Source: an uncultured Chlorobiaceae bacterium
GTDB lineage: Bacteria; Bacteroidota; Chlorobiia; Chlorobiales; Chlorobiaceae
Direction of reading: 5' to 3'
Length of the DNA: 64,000 bases
Assembly (NCBI GenBank): GCA_903994635.1
Contig: CAJEXQ010000010.1
Location: 23,179-87,178, forward strand
The notes beneath the pieces are model-generated. The model was not told where the DNA came from and did no database searches. It saw nothing but the letters and a program-made list of their open reading frames with translations. Shown piece after piece: positions 39,500 to 50,993 of the stretch (positions are counted from its first letter, which is position 1; every line of letters starts with the position of its first letter). Made by a program: the position numbers and the translations under genes.

Positions 39500-41200
39500 A
39501 TGACAGGAACGCTTTCGTTGACCGCTGTGGCTGTTGTTTTTACCGGCGGGTTGGCGCTTTTTCTTTACGGCATCAGGATGATGAGCAGTGGCCTGAAAAA
39601 GGCATCTGGTGAGGGGATTCGTCGGCTGGTCTCCAGGATGTCAGGCAACCGGTTCTACGGCCTTTTTTCCGGTGCGTTTGCCACAATGATTGTTCAGAGC
39701 AGCAGCACTATTATTGCTATTCTTGTCGGGCTGGTACACTCTCGATTCATGACCAGCACCCAGGCTGTGGCTGTGATTCTTGGTGCCGAAATTGGCACAA
39801 CAGCCATGGCCCAGCTTGTGGCGTTTCGATTGCATGATTATGCACTGATAATTTTTGCCGCAGGTTTTGCCTTGAGTTCTCTTGGGAAATCGGAAGCAGT
39901 GCGCTTTACAGGCGAAGCGCTTTCCGGGTTTGGCCTTCTTTTTTTCGGGCTGAAGGTCATGTCTGAAGCGGTCAATCCGCTGCAAAGCTATGCACCGTTT
40001 CTTTCTCTCCTTCAATATCTGGATAATCCATTGATCTGTGTCGTTGCGGGGATGGGTTTAACCGCTCTCATGCAGAGCAGCGGGGCGTTTATTGGAATTA
40101 TCATCACCCTTGCACTCCATGGTTCGCTCACCCTTGATGCCGGTGTTGCGCTGTTGCTTGGCGCCAATATTGGAACCTGTATCACGGCAGTGCTGGCAAG
40201 TTCGGGGATGCAGCATGCCGCCAAAAGGGTTGCGTTGGCCCAGGTGCTTTTTAATGTGGCAGGAGTGCTCCTTTTTTTACCCTTCATTTCTCAATTTTCG
40301 GAGCTGATCCGTTTACTTTCTCCGATGAGAGAGGGGTTTGGCGCCGGAAAGCTTGCCCTTGAAGTTCCAAGGCAGATTGCCAATGCCCATACGCTGCTAA
40401 ACTTGTTCATGGCGCTTTTTTTTCTTCCCTTTCTTGCCCCTTTCGATCGGCTGCTTTACTGGATTCTTCCGGATGATCCCGAAGAGACAAGGCTCATTCC
40501 TGCTGTCTGGTATCTGAAGGAGTCGGCGCTTTCCACCCCTGTTCTTGCTCTAAGCTATGCAAGGGCTGAAGTGGCAAGAATGGGCAACATTGCCGGTAAA
40601 ATGGTGCATGCCTCCCTCTACCCCGTTATCAGCAGCGATCCCGGACGTGATGTGGTTTTTCCAAAACTTTCAGTCATCAAGGGGATAAGCATGAGAGAGG
40701 AGAAGCTTGATTTTCTTGAAGCACATATCTCTGATTACCTCATAAAAATAAGTCGCAGTGGGCTTAATGAAATGGAATCGAGGGAGGTTTTCGCCCTCAT
40801 GAATATTGTCAAGGGGCTTGAATCTATCGGCGATATGATTGAATTGCTTGCGGAGAAACTTGTTGAAAAAAAACAGGGAGTGAAAGGCAATCTGAGCCAG
40901 GAGGGTAAATACGAGCTGATGGAGATGCACAACCTTGTTTGTCTTGAAATTGAACAGCTTGCCGATGCCCTCAAGAGTATGGATGCAATCAAAGCCGGGG
41001 CACTTCTCCAGGGTGATGAGCGCTTTAAACGGCTGGTAGCGCAGGCTGAAATAGCTCATCTGAAAAGAGTTGTTCTTCTTTCTGAGGCAGAAGTTACTCA
41101 TGATATTCACATGGAACTCATCAATTTGCTTGAACAGGTGCACCACTACAGCAAGAGTATTGCCGGCAGCATTGCCGGTTCAGAGAGTTCTGAACAGTAA
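39500..41200 (+). CDS. Na+/phosphate cotransporter family protein with PhoU-like tail
   Basis: This protein of about 566 residues has an N-terminal Na/Pi cotransporter domain with the paired QSSS-type repeats (IVQSSSTIIAI near residue 60, LMQSSGAFIGI near residue 190). After about residue 330 there is a cytoplasmic helical PhoU-like region. It probably takes up phosphate or a related anion with sodium. AAGGGGGG precedes the start; a GTG one codon earlier (39497) is possible. Confidence 0.88.
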   Translation: MTGTLSLTAVAVVFTGGLALFLYGIRMMSSGLKKASGEGIRRLVSRMSGNRFYGLFSGAFATMIVQSSSTIIAILVGLVHSRFMTSTQAVAVILGAEIGTTAMAQLVAFRLHDYALIIFAAGFALSSLGKSEAVRFTGEALSGFGLLFFGLKVMSEAVNPLQSYAPFLSLLQYLDNPLICVVAGMGLTALMQSSGAFIGIIITLALHGSLTLDAGVALLLGANIGTCITAVLASSGMQHAAKRVALAQVLFNVAGVLLFLPFISQFSELIRLLSPMREGFGAGKLALEVPRQIANAHTLLNLFMALFFLPFLAPFDRLLYWILPDDPEETRLIPAVWYLKESALSTPVLALSYARAEVARMGNIAGKMVHASLYPVISSDPGRDVVFPKLSVIKGISMREEKLDFLEAHISDYLIKISRSGLNEMESREVFALMNIVKGLESIGDMIELLAEKLVEKKQGVKGNLSQEGKYELMEMHNLVCLEIEQLADALKSMDAIKAGALLQGDERFKRLVAQAEIAHLKRVVLLSEAEVTHDIHMELINLLEQVHHYSKSIAGSIAGSESSEQ

Positions 41201-41255
41201 GCGGTTTGTTTCCTGATAAAGAATTTCTTATCTACTGCTCAATAATTGTTCTTTC

Positions 41256-41474
41256 GATGGTAACTGGTGCCGGTTTCAAAGCCGGAGAATAGGGAAGTAC
41301 GTGAAAATCGTACACTGTACCCGCAACTGTACAACGGTTAACCGCTGAAATCTTGCATTGCCATAATGCACTTGATTTTATCGGTCGTTTCAGGTCACTG
41401 CAATCTTTTCCTCCACGGAAAACTGCGGGAAGGCCGAAACGGAACCAGGCCGTGATAGTCAGGAGACCTGCCAG
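41256..41474 (+). promoter_or_regulatory. Cobalamin riboswitch upstream of btuB
   Basis: The region follows the AdoCbl riboswitch order: GGTGCCGG near 41267, GGGAAGTACGTGAAAATC near 41292, CTGTACCCGCAACTGT near 41315, GGTCACTG near 41393, GCGGGAAGGCC near 41425 and the B12 box AGTCAGGAGACCTGCC at 41457-41472. It should repress btuB and probably bluB-cobQ-cobD when B12 is plentiful. About 155 bases separate it from btuB, leaving room for an expression platform. Confidence 0.92.
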
Positions 41475-41629
41475 TTATTTTTTGCATTACCAAATCGGAC
41501 TACGGGATATAGTCGGGGCAAAGCTGTACCTCTTTTTGCATTACGTGTTAGTGCATATAACGTTACATCTGCCTTTTGCTTACCCCTGTCAGTTGATCTA
41601 TTTCTCAAACTGAAAACAGGTTAATTTCG

Positions 41630-43486
41630 ATGAACAAAAAAGTATTTCTTGTTGTCATGGCAGGCCTGCTGTGCAGCAAAGGGCTTCTGGCTGAAGTGCA
41701 GCCAAGGAGTTTCGTGGGGGAGGAGATGGTGGTGACTGCCACGAAAACGTTCAATTCTATTCGCGATGCAGGCGGAAGTTCGGTAACAGTTATTACAGCG
41801 GAGGAGATCAAAAATTCAGGTCAGAACAGCGTTGAGGAGGTTATCAAAGGAACTGTCGGAATTGATGTCGCTCAAAATGGCGGACCAGGCACTCTTGCGA
41901 CTGTTTTTTTAAGAGGAGCTGATGCCAAAAACACTCTTCTCCTGATTGATGGAATTCCGTCAAACGATCCTGCTGAGGGACAACGCAGTCCCAATTTTGC
42001 CAATTTAACCGTCGACAATATTGAACGTATCGAGATTTTACGCGGGCCGGTCAGTTTTTTGTATGGATCGAACGCCTCAGCGGGTGTGATCAATATTATT
42101 ACCAAAAAAGGTGGCGCAATACCAGGGGTGTTTGTCGGGCTTGAGGGTGGTGCCTATGGAACCTCTAAATATTACGGTGGCGCAAACGGCCAAAAAGGTA
42201 CTCTTGACTATTCTGTTGGAGTGACACGGTTGAAAATCGATGGATTTTCAGCCACTGATGAAAAAAACAAATGGTTAAATCCGACCGGAACATCTTTTGA
42301 AAAAGATGGATATGAAAATACAACCGTGTCGGGAAAATTCGGCTTGCATCTTAACAATAACATGACTCTCGACACGGTGCTCAGATATACAAAAGCCAGT
42401 GCGGCTTATGATAATCCTGGTGTTGATGTCACTGGAAACAGCCAGGATTCTGATCAGTTCAGCAGCCGCGTTGCGTTGACCATGCATTACAAGCCATTGG
42501 TGTCGACACTCTATTATACCGTCAACAATCAGGACAGAACCTATTATGGTACGAACTCAGGCAGCTACAATGGACATCAGTATGACGTTGGCTGGCAGGG
42601 TGATTTTGCGGCTACTGAAAAAAATACGGTTTCGGTTGGGCTGAATAATCAGCATGAGAGCATGCGGAATGGTCCGGCATTTGATCGTAACATGGCTTCG
42701 AACAGCGTTTTTCTGCAGGATCAGTGGCATGTTGGTGTTTTCAATCTGGTGGGTGGTCTGCGTTATGAGGATAATGAAAAATTTGGCAGCAAGACAACCT
42801 ACAGGTTTGCGCCATCCTGCGACATTGGTAATACTGTACTGAAGTTTAGTTACGGTAATGGTTTCAGGGCACCGTCCCTTTTTGAGCTTTACTCGCCGGT
42901 TTATGGCAATCAACAGCTTGTTGCTGAAACAAGCGCTGGCTGGGATGCTGGTTTTGAGCAGAAAGTTTCTGACCGTGTGAAGCTCGGCGCAACATACTTC
43001 AGGATGGACTATGATAATCGCATTGCTTATGATTTTTCAACATCAAAATACGCTCAGGTTTCAGGAACTACTAAAACTCTTGGTGTCGAGAGTTTTGCTG
43101 AATGGAAACCGGTGGATCAGCTCTTTTTTGCCTGTAATTACACTTACACCTCTACGGAGGACCCTGCGGGCAGTGAGCTGCTGAGACGTCCAAAAAACAA
43201 GGTTGGACTGATTGGTACGTACAAAGTATCGAAAATGGGCAGAGTCAGCACAAACGTGCAGTGGGTCGGCAGCCGCAAGGATACGGGCGCTAAAGATGCT
43301 GCAGGCACCATCACCAACGAACTGCCAGATTATTTTCTGCTCAACTTGTCAGGCTCATATCAGTTGGCAAGTTCCGTTGAACTCTATGGCAGGGTTGACA
43401 ATCTGTTTGATATCTGGTATGAAGAGGCATGGGGCTATGCAACTCCCGGGCGTTCTGCCTATGCCGGTGTCAAAGTGACGTTTTGA
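41630..43486 (+). CDS. btuB: TonB-dependent vitamin B12 receptor BtuB
   Basis: This 618-residue outer-membrane receptor has a signal peptide (cut after about residue 21), a TonB box near EEMVVTATK, a plug domain with LLLIDGIPSNDP and VDNIERIEILRGPVSFLYGS (given by its core RIEILRGP), and a 22-strand barrel ending in Phe. The upstream cobalamin riboswitch and downstream B12 genes identify the substrate class as corrinoid. Confidence 0.9.
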   Translation: MNKKVFLVVMAGLLCSKGLLAEVQPRSFVGEEMVVTATKTFNSIRDAGGSSVTVITAEEIKNSGQNSVEEVIKGTVGIDVAQNGGPGTLATVFLRGADAKNTLLLIDGIPSNDPAEGQRSPNFANLTVDNIERIEILRGPVSFLYGSNASAGVINIITKKGGAIPGVFVGLEGGAYGTSKYYGGANGQKGTLDYSVGVTRLKIDGFSATDEKNKWLNPTGTSFEKDGYENTTVSGKFGLHLNNNMTLDTVLRYTKASAAYDNPGVDVTGNSQDSDQFSSRVALTMHYKPLVSTLYYTVNNQDRTYYGTNSGSYNGHQYDVGWQGDFAATEKNTVSVGLNNQHESMRNGPAFDRNMASNSVFLQDQWHVGVFNLVGGLRYEDNEKFGSKTTYRFAPSCDIGNTVLKFSYGNGFRAPSLFELYSPVYGNQQLVAETSAGWDAGFEQKVSDRVKLGATYFRMDYDNRIAYDFSTSKYAQVSGTTKTLGVESFAEWKPVDQLFFACNYTYTSTEDPAGSELLRRPKNKVGLIGTYKVSKMGRVSTNVQWVGSRKDTGAKDAAGTITNELPDYFLLNLSGSYQLASSVELYGRVDNLFDIWYEEAWGYATPGRSAYAGVKVTF

Positions 43487-43513
43487 GATTTAATCATCCT
43501 GAATTCCTGATAA

Positions 43514-45661
<2,148 letters not shown>

Positions 45662-45672
<11 letters not shown>

Positions 45673-45694
45673 CCCGGAAGCGCGTATCGAAGCG
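45662..45694. repeat. Dispersed intergenic repeat, copy 1
   Basis: This copy starts at the cobQ stop and has the pattern CTGAGTAG, a GC-rich arm pair, then GCGTATCGAAG. Related copies are at 60645-60674 and 61031-61064. The GC arms form a short hairpin. Confidence 0.55.
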
Positions 45695-45718
45695 TAACCA
45701 TTTTCCTTATTGACCTTT

Positions 45719-46837
45719 ATGAACTCTCTTTTTTATCACCGGCATGGTGGCGCAGGCATCAACTCAGGCACGGAGACGCTTGATTTCAGCGTCAATATCA
45801 GTCCGATATCTCCACCTATCGGCACCCTGACGCTCAACGATTTTGCGCTTCAGGCCTATCCATCAATCGACGGAAAGGGGATAAAGGATTTTTACAGGGC
45901 AAGGTTCGGGCTCGACAACGCCATGGTGTTGCCGCTCAACGGCGCAATTGAAGGAATCTATCTGCTTCCGCGTGCTCTCGGGCTCCGCCATATTCTGGTG
46001 CTTTCACCCTCTTTTTACGAGTATGAGCGGGCCGCAAGGATTGCTGGTGCTGAGGTAACATTTCTTCCACTGACGGCTGACAACGGCTTCCGGTTACCGG
46101 GGATCGAGCAGCTTGCCGAAGCACTGCATCATGCCGATGCTTTTTTTGTGGCGAATCCCAATAATCCGACAGGGACAGAGGTGCCGCCGGAGATGATTAT
46201 GGCGCTTGCCAGCCGTTTTCCCGACAAGTGGTTTATTCTCGATGAGGCCTTTATTCAGTTTACTCCAGGGTTCCCGGATAACTCACTGATGCAGCAGGTG
46301 ATGGCGCTGAAAAACGTGGTGGTGGTGCACTCGCTCACCAAATTCTATGCGCTTCCCGGCCTGCGGCTTGGGGCGGTGATTGCCCATCCTGGTGTTATTG
46401 GCCGTATGCTCTACTACAAGGAGCCATGGACAGTGAATGTCATTGCCGAGTCAGTGGCCACGATGCTGCTCAACTGCGGCGCGTACGAAGAGGAGCTGCG
46501 TGATATGATCCTTTCAGAACGGGAGCGCATCACAGCCCTCGTTTCAGGTATTGAGGGCATCCGCCTTGCTGGTGGGGCGGCCAACTTTTTTCTCGCACAA
46601 TGGCATGGAGGCGGCTCACTTGATGCATTGCTCTCATGGCTTGCCGAACGTCAACTTTACGTCCGTGATTGCCGGAACTTCCCAGGTCTTGAAGAGAACT
46701 ATTTCCGCTTTGCCATCAGACGACCGGTTGAGAATGACCGGCTTTTGAATGCGCTGCGGTCGGCGACGATCTCGTTAGGCGGGGCATTGAGAACGCCGCC
46801 GTTGTCGAGAAATTTCAGGCGGGATCCTTATCATTGA
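45719..46837 (+). CDS. cobD: Threonine-phosphate decarboxylase-like aminotransferase (CobD/CobC)
   Basis: This protein of about 372 residues is a fold-type I PLP enzyme that decarboxylates threonine phosphate to the aminopropanol phosphate linker of B12. The start YHRHGGAGINSGTETLDFSVNISP is typical (core HGG and DFSVNISP), and the PLP Lys is in SLTKFYALPGLRLG. The ATG at 45719 is preferred to the TTG at 45710. It follows cobQ and makes substrate for CbiB. Confidence 0.9.
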   Translation: MNSLFYHRHGGAGINSGTETLDFSVNISPISPPIGTLTLNDFALQAYPSIDGKGIKDFYRARFGLDNAMVLPLNGAIEGIYLLPRALGLRHILVLSPSFYEYERAARIAGAEVTFLPLTADNGFRLPGIEQLAEALHHADAFFVANPNNPTGTEVPPEMIMALASRFPDKWFILDEAFIQFTPGFPDNSLMQQVMALKNVVVVHSLTKFYALPGLRLGAVIAHPGVIGRMLYYKEPWTVNVIAESVATMLLNCGAYEEELRDMILSERERITALVSGIEGIRLAGGAANFFLAQWHGGGSLDALLSWLAERQLYVRDCRNFPGLEENYFRFAIRRPVENDRLLNALRSATISLGGALRTPPLSRNFRRDPYH

Positions 46838-46896
46838 ACAGTACCAGCAGTACCAGGATTTGAATCAGTTACGTCAACCCATTTCACAGTGTTACC

Positions 46897-47292
46897 TTAC
46901 TCGAATTCGATAAGAGCCTGGCCGCTTTTTACGGCCTCTCCCGGTGATGCCATGATCTTTTTCACGGTACCTGCCGTATGGGCTGTAATATTTGTCTCCA
47001 TTTTCATGGCCTCCAGCACGACCAGCAGGTCGTCTATCTGGAGCTTTTGACCTACCTGAACATTAACTCGCTGCACAATCCCGGAGATGGGACTCCGGCA
47101 GACCTTTTCGTCAGGCAAACCGTCCGCAACGGGCTGCATCGCCAGCGGTTGAGGCGATTGTACGATGACCTGCCTCGACTGAATGGTTGAGGTCTGTTCC
47201 TGGAAAGAGTCCGGGGTACGGATCTCCTCTCCTTCAAGGACATCGACATCAACGATATATTTTTTTCCATCTATGGTCAAAATCAACTGCAC
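46897..47292 (-). CDS. Biotin carboxyl carrier protein, transcarboxylase 1.3S type
   Basis: This 131-residue protein has a C-terminal biotinyl domain with EAMKMETNI, where the Lys is biotinylated, and a PISGIVQRVNVQVGQ half-motif. A short flexible linker rich in Gln and Pro precedes it. Start GTG at 47292 has AAGGAAT upstream. It is the last gene of a minus-strand set with 12S- and 5S-like carboxyltransferases. Confidence 0.87.
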   Translation of the reverse strand: MQLILTIDGKKYIVDVDVLEGEEIRTPDSFQEQTSTIQSRQVIVQSPQPLAMQPVADGLPDEKVCRSPISGIVQRVNVQVGQKLQIDDLLVVLEAMKMETNITAHTAGTVKKIMASPGEAVKSGQALIEFE

Positions 47293-47303
47293 GGTAGTAT
47301 TCC

Positions 47304-47513
47304 TTATTTAGTGGTGCTAAAGGTGTGGGATGACTGGATTGAGACGCGTCCCTGTTGAGACCAGGAGCTTGGCCCCTGGTTGCTGATGAATCGGGCCCTG
47401 CGTATTCGGACGTTTTTTCCGAGATACGCGGCGATGGCTGACGACATGATGACCAGCAGCTCCTCGGTGATTTCTGGCTCACTCTGTATGGGCTCAGGCA
47501 TGGTTGCTTCCAT
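47304..47513 (-). CDS. Small protein of the biotin-dependent carboxyltransferase set
   Basis: This 69-residue soluble protein includes EELLVIMSSAIAAYLGKNVRIRRARF and SWSQQGRVSIQSSH-type segments (shown by cores IAAYLGKNVRIRR and QQGRVSIQ). Similar small proteins accompany acyl-CoA carboxyltransferase genes in other anaerobes and may be an accessory subunit. There is no membrane helix, so it is not a classical OadG. The position between the 12S-like and biotin carrier genes is the main evidence. Confidence 0.6.
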   Translation of the reverse strand: MEATMPEPIQSEPEITEELLVIMSSAIAAYLGKNVRIRRARFISNQGPSSWSQQGRVSIQSSHTFSTTK

Positions 47514-47523
47514 TGGTATACGG

Positions 47524-49068
47524 TTAAAGTGGAATCAGACCATGTTTTTTCTGGGGCCTGAATTCCCGTTTTGAATGGAGAAAATCGAGTGACATGGCCA
47601 GATAGCGGCGTGTTTCAGCCGGTTCGATGATGTCATCAATCTGAAAATGTGCTGCGGCGGCATAAGGGGTGGCAAAGGTTTCGCGATACTCCTTGACCAG
47701 TTCCTGGCGCCGTTCTACTGGATCTTCTGCGCTTTTAAGCTCGTTCCTGAAAATAATGTCCACGGCTCCATCTGCTCCCATGACGGCGATTTCAGCGGAA
47801 GGCCAGGAGACGACTCTGTCGGCATCAAGATCCTTGCTGCACATGGCCAGATAGGCGCCGCCATAAGCTTTGCGGAGAACTACCGTGATTTTTGGTACCG
47901 TAGCGGCGGCGTAGGCGAAGAGCATCTTGGCGCCATGCCGGATGATTCCGCCATACTCTTGCTCGACACCGGGCAGAAAGCCTGGGACATCGACAAAGGT
48001 GATGAGCGGTATGTTAAAGGCATTGCAGAATCGGATGAAGCGGGCAGCCTTGTCCGATGCGTTGATATCGAGCACGCCAGCCAGAACATTAGGCTGGTTG
48101 GCGACTATCCCGACTGCGCGTCCCTGAAGCCGTGCAAACCCTATGACAATATTAGGGGCAAAGGAAGATTGCACCTCCATGAAATCGGCGTTGTCAATGA
48201 TATTGCCGATCACTTCCCGAATATCGTATCGTTGTTTCGGATCCAGGGGGATGATGGAGTTCAGACGTTTGTTCGGAACGATAACCTCTTCGGCCTCTCC
48301 CCGGGGTGAGTCCTCCAGATTGTTGGAAGGGAGGAATGAGAGCAGGCGTTTGCAGATGGCGATAGCGTCCAGATCATCCTCGGCGATGAAGTGAACGACC
48401 CCGGAGTTATTCATCTGGGCTATCGGTCCACCAAGATCTTCGGCGCTCACCACTTCGCCAGTGACGGCCTTGATGACTGAGGGGCCGGTAATAAACATTC
48501 GTGCCGACCTGGTCTGGATGATGAAGTCGGTCAAAGCCGGACTGTAGGCAGCACCACCGGCGCAAGGGCCGCAGATAATGGAGAGCTGCGGTACAACTCC
48601 GGAGAGCATGACGTTGTTGTAGAAGACCTTGCCGTAGCCGGAGAGGCTGTCGATACCCTCCTGAATACGCGCTCCGCCGGAATCGTTGATCATGACAAAG
48701 GGCGTGCCGGTTTTAAGCGAAGATTGCATCATCTGCACGATTTTGGTGCAGTGGGCTTCACCGGCCGATCCACCAACCACGGTGAAATCCTGACTGGCGA
48801 CATGCACCAGCCTGCCATTGATGCTTCCAGGCCCGGTGACAACGCCATCGGCAGGCATCTCCTTGTCCGTCATGCCGAAGTTGGTGCAGCGGTGTTTGGC
48901 AAAAAGTCCCGTTTCCTGAAAACTGTCCTGATCGAGGAGGGCGCTAACGCGTTCACGTGCGCTGAGACTGCCTGCCTCGTGTTGGCGGTCGATTTTCTCC
49001 CGCCCGCCACCCAATTGTAGCGTCTCTTTTCGTTGGTTCAGATCCTGTAGTATCTCATCAATATTCAT
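47524..49068 (-). CDS. Acyl-CoA carboxyltransferase, 12S/MmdA/PccB type
   Basis: This 514-residue carboxyltransferase of the crotonase superfamily has two homologous halves. MINDSGGARIQEGIDSL and CGPCAGGAAYSPAL bind acyl-CoA in the N-half; GVVANQPNVLAGVLDI and RKAYGGAYLAM lie in the C-half. It resembles the methylmalonyl-CoA-specific 12S subunit. With the 5S-like and 1.3S-like genes it would transfer a carboxyl between methylmalonyl-CoA and pyruvate. Confidence 0.88.
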   Translation of the reverse strand: MNIDEILQDLNQRKETLQLGGGREKIDRQHEAGSLSARERVSALLDQDSFQETGLFAKHRCTNFGMTDKEMPADGVVTGPGSINGRLVHVASQDFTVVGGSAGEAHCTKIVQMMQSSLKTGTPFVMINDSGGARIQEGIDSLSGYGKVFYNNVMLSGVVPQLSIICGPCAGGAAYSPALTDFIIQTRSARMFITGPSVIKAVTGEVVSAEDLGGPIAQMNNSGVVHFIAEDDLDAIAICKRLLSFLPSNNLEDSPRGEAEEVIVPNKRLNSIIPLDPKQRYDIREVIGNIIDNADFMEVQSSFAPNIVIGFARLQGRAVGIVANQPNVLAGVLDINASDKAARFIRFCNAFNIPLITFVDVPGFLPGVEQEYGGIIRHGAKMLFAYAAATVPKITVVLRKAYGGAYLAMCSKDLDADRVVSWPSAEIAVMGADGAVDIIFRNELKSAEDPVERRQELVKEYRETFATPYAAAAHFQIDDIIEPAETRRYLAMSLDFLHSKREFRPQKKHGLIPL

Positions 49069-49105
49069 GGTGTCCTGACTATGCGCTGATTATCAATATG
49101 TATAA

Positions 49106-50611
49106 TTACTGGTATGGCGTTACCGTCACCTTATGTTGCCGACCACTCAGGGTCACGGAGTAGGTGATGGGGCCGGTGATTGCACCCTGATGGCCTTCTG
49201 CCGGTTGTGTTTCCGACTCTCCGGTCTCAGGATCCCGTCCAAGGTTGCGGGGTCCTTCGTGGCGTTCGGCAAAAAACTTGGGCGCTACCTGCGGGAACAT
49301 GGCATACGTAAGTACATCTTCATCCGTACCGTTGCATCCGGTCAGGCCAAGAGCCTCCCGGCGGAGCTTGTCCCACTCGGGTTTCAGCAGATTTGCCGGA
49401 CGGCAATGAATAGGCTTCTTGTGGGCATGTTCTTGAGCCATTTTCACCACATCGGGATTTTTCTCGCCTGATACGGCGCCGTAGTATCCAAGCATGAGGT
49501 CGGCAAATTCTCCGGTCAGCACCTTGTATCTTCCCATGAGTACATTCAAAACTGCCTGGGTGCCTACAATCTGGCTGCTTGGGGTGACAAGGGGGACATA
49601 GCCGGTATCCTTGCGAACACGGGGGATCTCTTCGAGCACCTCTTTCATCCGATCGCCAGCACCCTGTTGCTTGAGCTGGCTCTCCATGTTTGAGAGCATG
49701 CCGCCGGGGATCTGGCTCTTGAAGATCTCCGTTTCTACACCGGTAACCTGCGAGAGGAACTCGCTGTATCGGCCAAGCATTGTCAGGAAATGAGTCTTTA
49801 CCTTACACACCTTTTCAAGGTCGACACGGGTGGTGTACCCTGTGCCTTCGAGCATTTCGATGAAGCTCTCGGTGGGGTTGTGTCCCGGTCCAAGACTCAT
49901 GGAGCTGATTGCGGTATCAACGCAATCCACACCAGCTTCAACAGCCTTCATCAGGCTTACCAGCGTCACACCGGTGGTGGCATGGGCATGGATATGAACC
50001 CGCAGATCATTGCCGCAGGCCTCTTTTATCCCTTTTACGATATCATAAGCCGCCTGGGGCTTGATGAGAGCTGCCATATCCTTGATGCAGAGTGAGTCTA
50101 CGCCCATATCCTGTAATCTCTTGGCCTGGTCAACAAAGAGAGCCGTGGTGTGGATGGGGCTGACCGTGTAGCAGATCGTGCCCTGAGCGTGCCCGCCCGC
50201 CTTTTTGACTGCGCGAACCGAGGTCTCTATATTTCGCAGGTCATTGAGTGCGTCAAAAATACGGAAAATGTCAATGCCGTTTTCTGCCGACTTGCTGCAG
50301 AAGCGCTCCACCACCTCATCCTGGTAGTGGCGATACCCCAGAAGATTCTGGCCTCGCAACAGCATCTGCAGCGGGGTTTTGGGCATAAGCTTCTTGAAGG
50401 TGCGCAACCGTTCCCATGGGTCCTCATTCAGAAAGCGGATGCATGCATCGTACGTAGCGCCACCCCAGCACTCAATTGACCAGTAGCCAGCCTCGTCGAG
50501 CTCTGCGCAAGCTCCGGTCATATCTTCAATTCCAAGCCTGGTAGCAATCAGGCTCTGGTGAGCGTCCCGGAGGGCAAGCTCGGTAATATCAATAATTCTA
50601 TTTATGGTCAC
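49106..50611 (-). CDS. Transcarboxylase 5S / oxaloacetate decarboxylase alpha-type subunit
   Basis: This 501-residue protein has an HMGL-like TIM barrel: TELALRDAHQSLIATR supplies the metal-binding Asp, RIFDALNDLRN follows, and HIHAHATTG supplies the metal His pair. The C-terminal conserved carboxylase domain follows, but the biotinyl domain is a separate gene. That split, plus the absence of a membrane OadB and of a biotin carboxylase, favours transcarboxylase over a sodium-pumping decarboxylase. Confidence 0.86.
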   Translation of the reverse strand: MTINRIIDITELALRDAHQSLIATRLGIEDMTGACAELDEAGYWSIECWGGATYDACIRFLNEDPWERLRTFKKLMPKTPLQMLLRGQNLLGYRHYQDEVVERFCSKSAENGIDIFRIFDALNDLRNIETSVRAVKKAGGHAQGTICYTVSPIHTTALFVDQAKRLQDMGVDSLCIKDMAALIKPQAAYDIVKGIKEACGNDLRVHIHAHATTGVTLVSLMKAVEAGVDCVDTAISSMSLGPGHNPTESFIEMLEGTGYTTRVDLEKVCKVKTHFLTMLGRYSEFLSQVTGVETEIFKSQIPGGMLSNMESQLKQQGAGDRMKEVLEEIPRVRKDTGYVPLVTPSSQIVGTQAVLNVLMGRYKVLTGEFADLMLGYYGAVSGEKNPDVVKMAQEHAHKKPIHCRPANLLKPEWDKLRREALGLTGCNGTDEDVLTYAMFPQVAPKFFAERHEGPRNLGRDPETGESETQPAEGHQGAITGPITYSVTLSGRQHKVTVTPYQ

Positions 50612-50993
50612 TCTATTTTATGATGTTAGATGTACAATAATGTTTTACGGAAAATGGCAAAAAAAAAGCTGATCCTCCTTTCTTACTATAGAGGTTCAGC
50701 CATTGCATATCCGAAGAGTTTGCTCAAAAAAAACACAAAACGCCAGTTTACTTTACCACCTATAACGGTTTCTTTAGGGTCTGAAAAATCAGATCAGACA
50801 ACTAAAGGGCAATATAATGAATCATGACGGGAATAATCTATTCTATTTGACTGGAATTGTGATTTCCCGATTCTCTTGGGATTGAGCGGTTCAGGCATCA
50901 AGCACATCGAGGTTCGAGATTTCCGCTGTTCAGAGATGGTTGTAATCATAAGGTTTTCTATTTTCGGAGGAATATAATATTTCCCTCTGATTC
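50612..50993. other. 382-bp AT-rich intergenic region without recognised gene
   Basis: The region between the 5S-like gene (-) and cbiB (+) should contain two divergent promoters. GGAGG at 50966-50970 lies 23 bases before the cbiB ATG, followed by an imperfect inverted repeat that could sequester it. No riboswitch or RNA gene is recognised. Confidence 0.5.
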
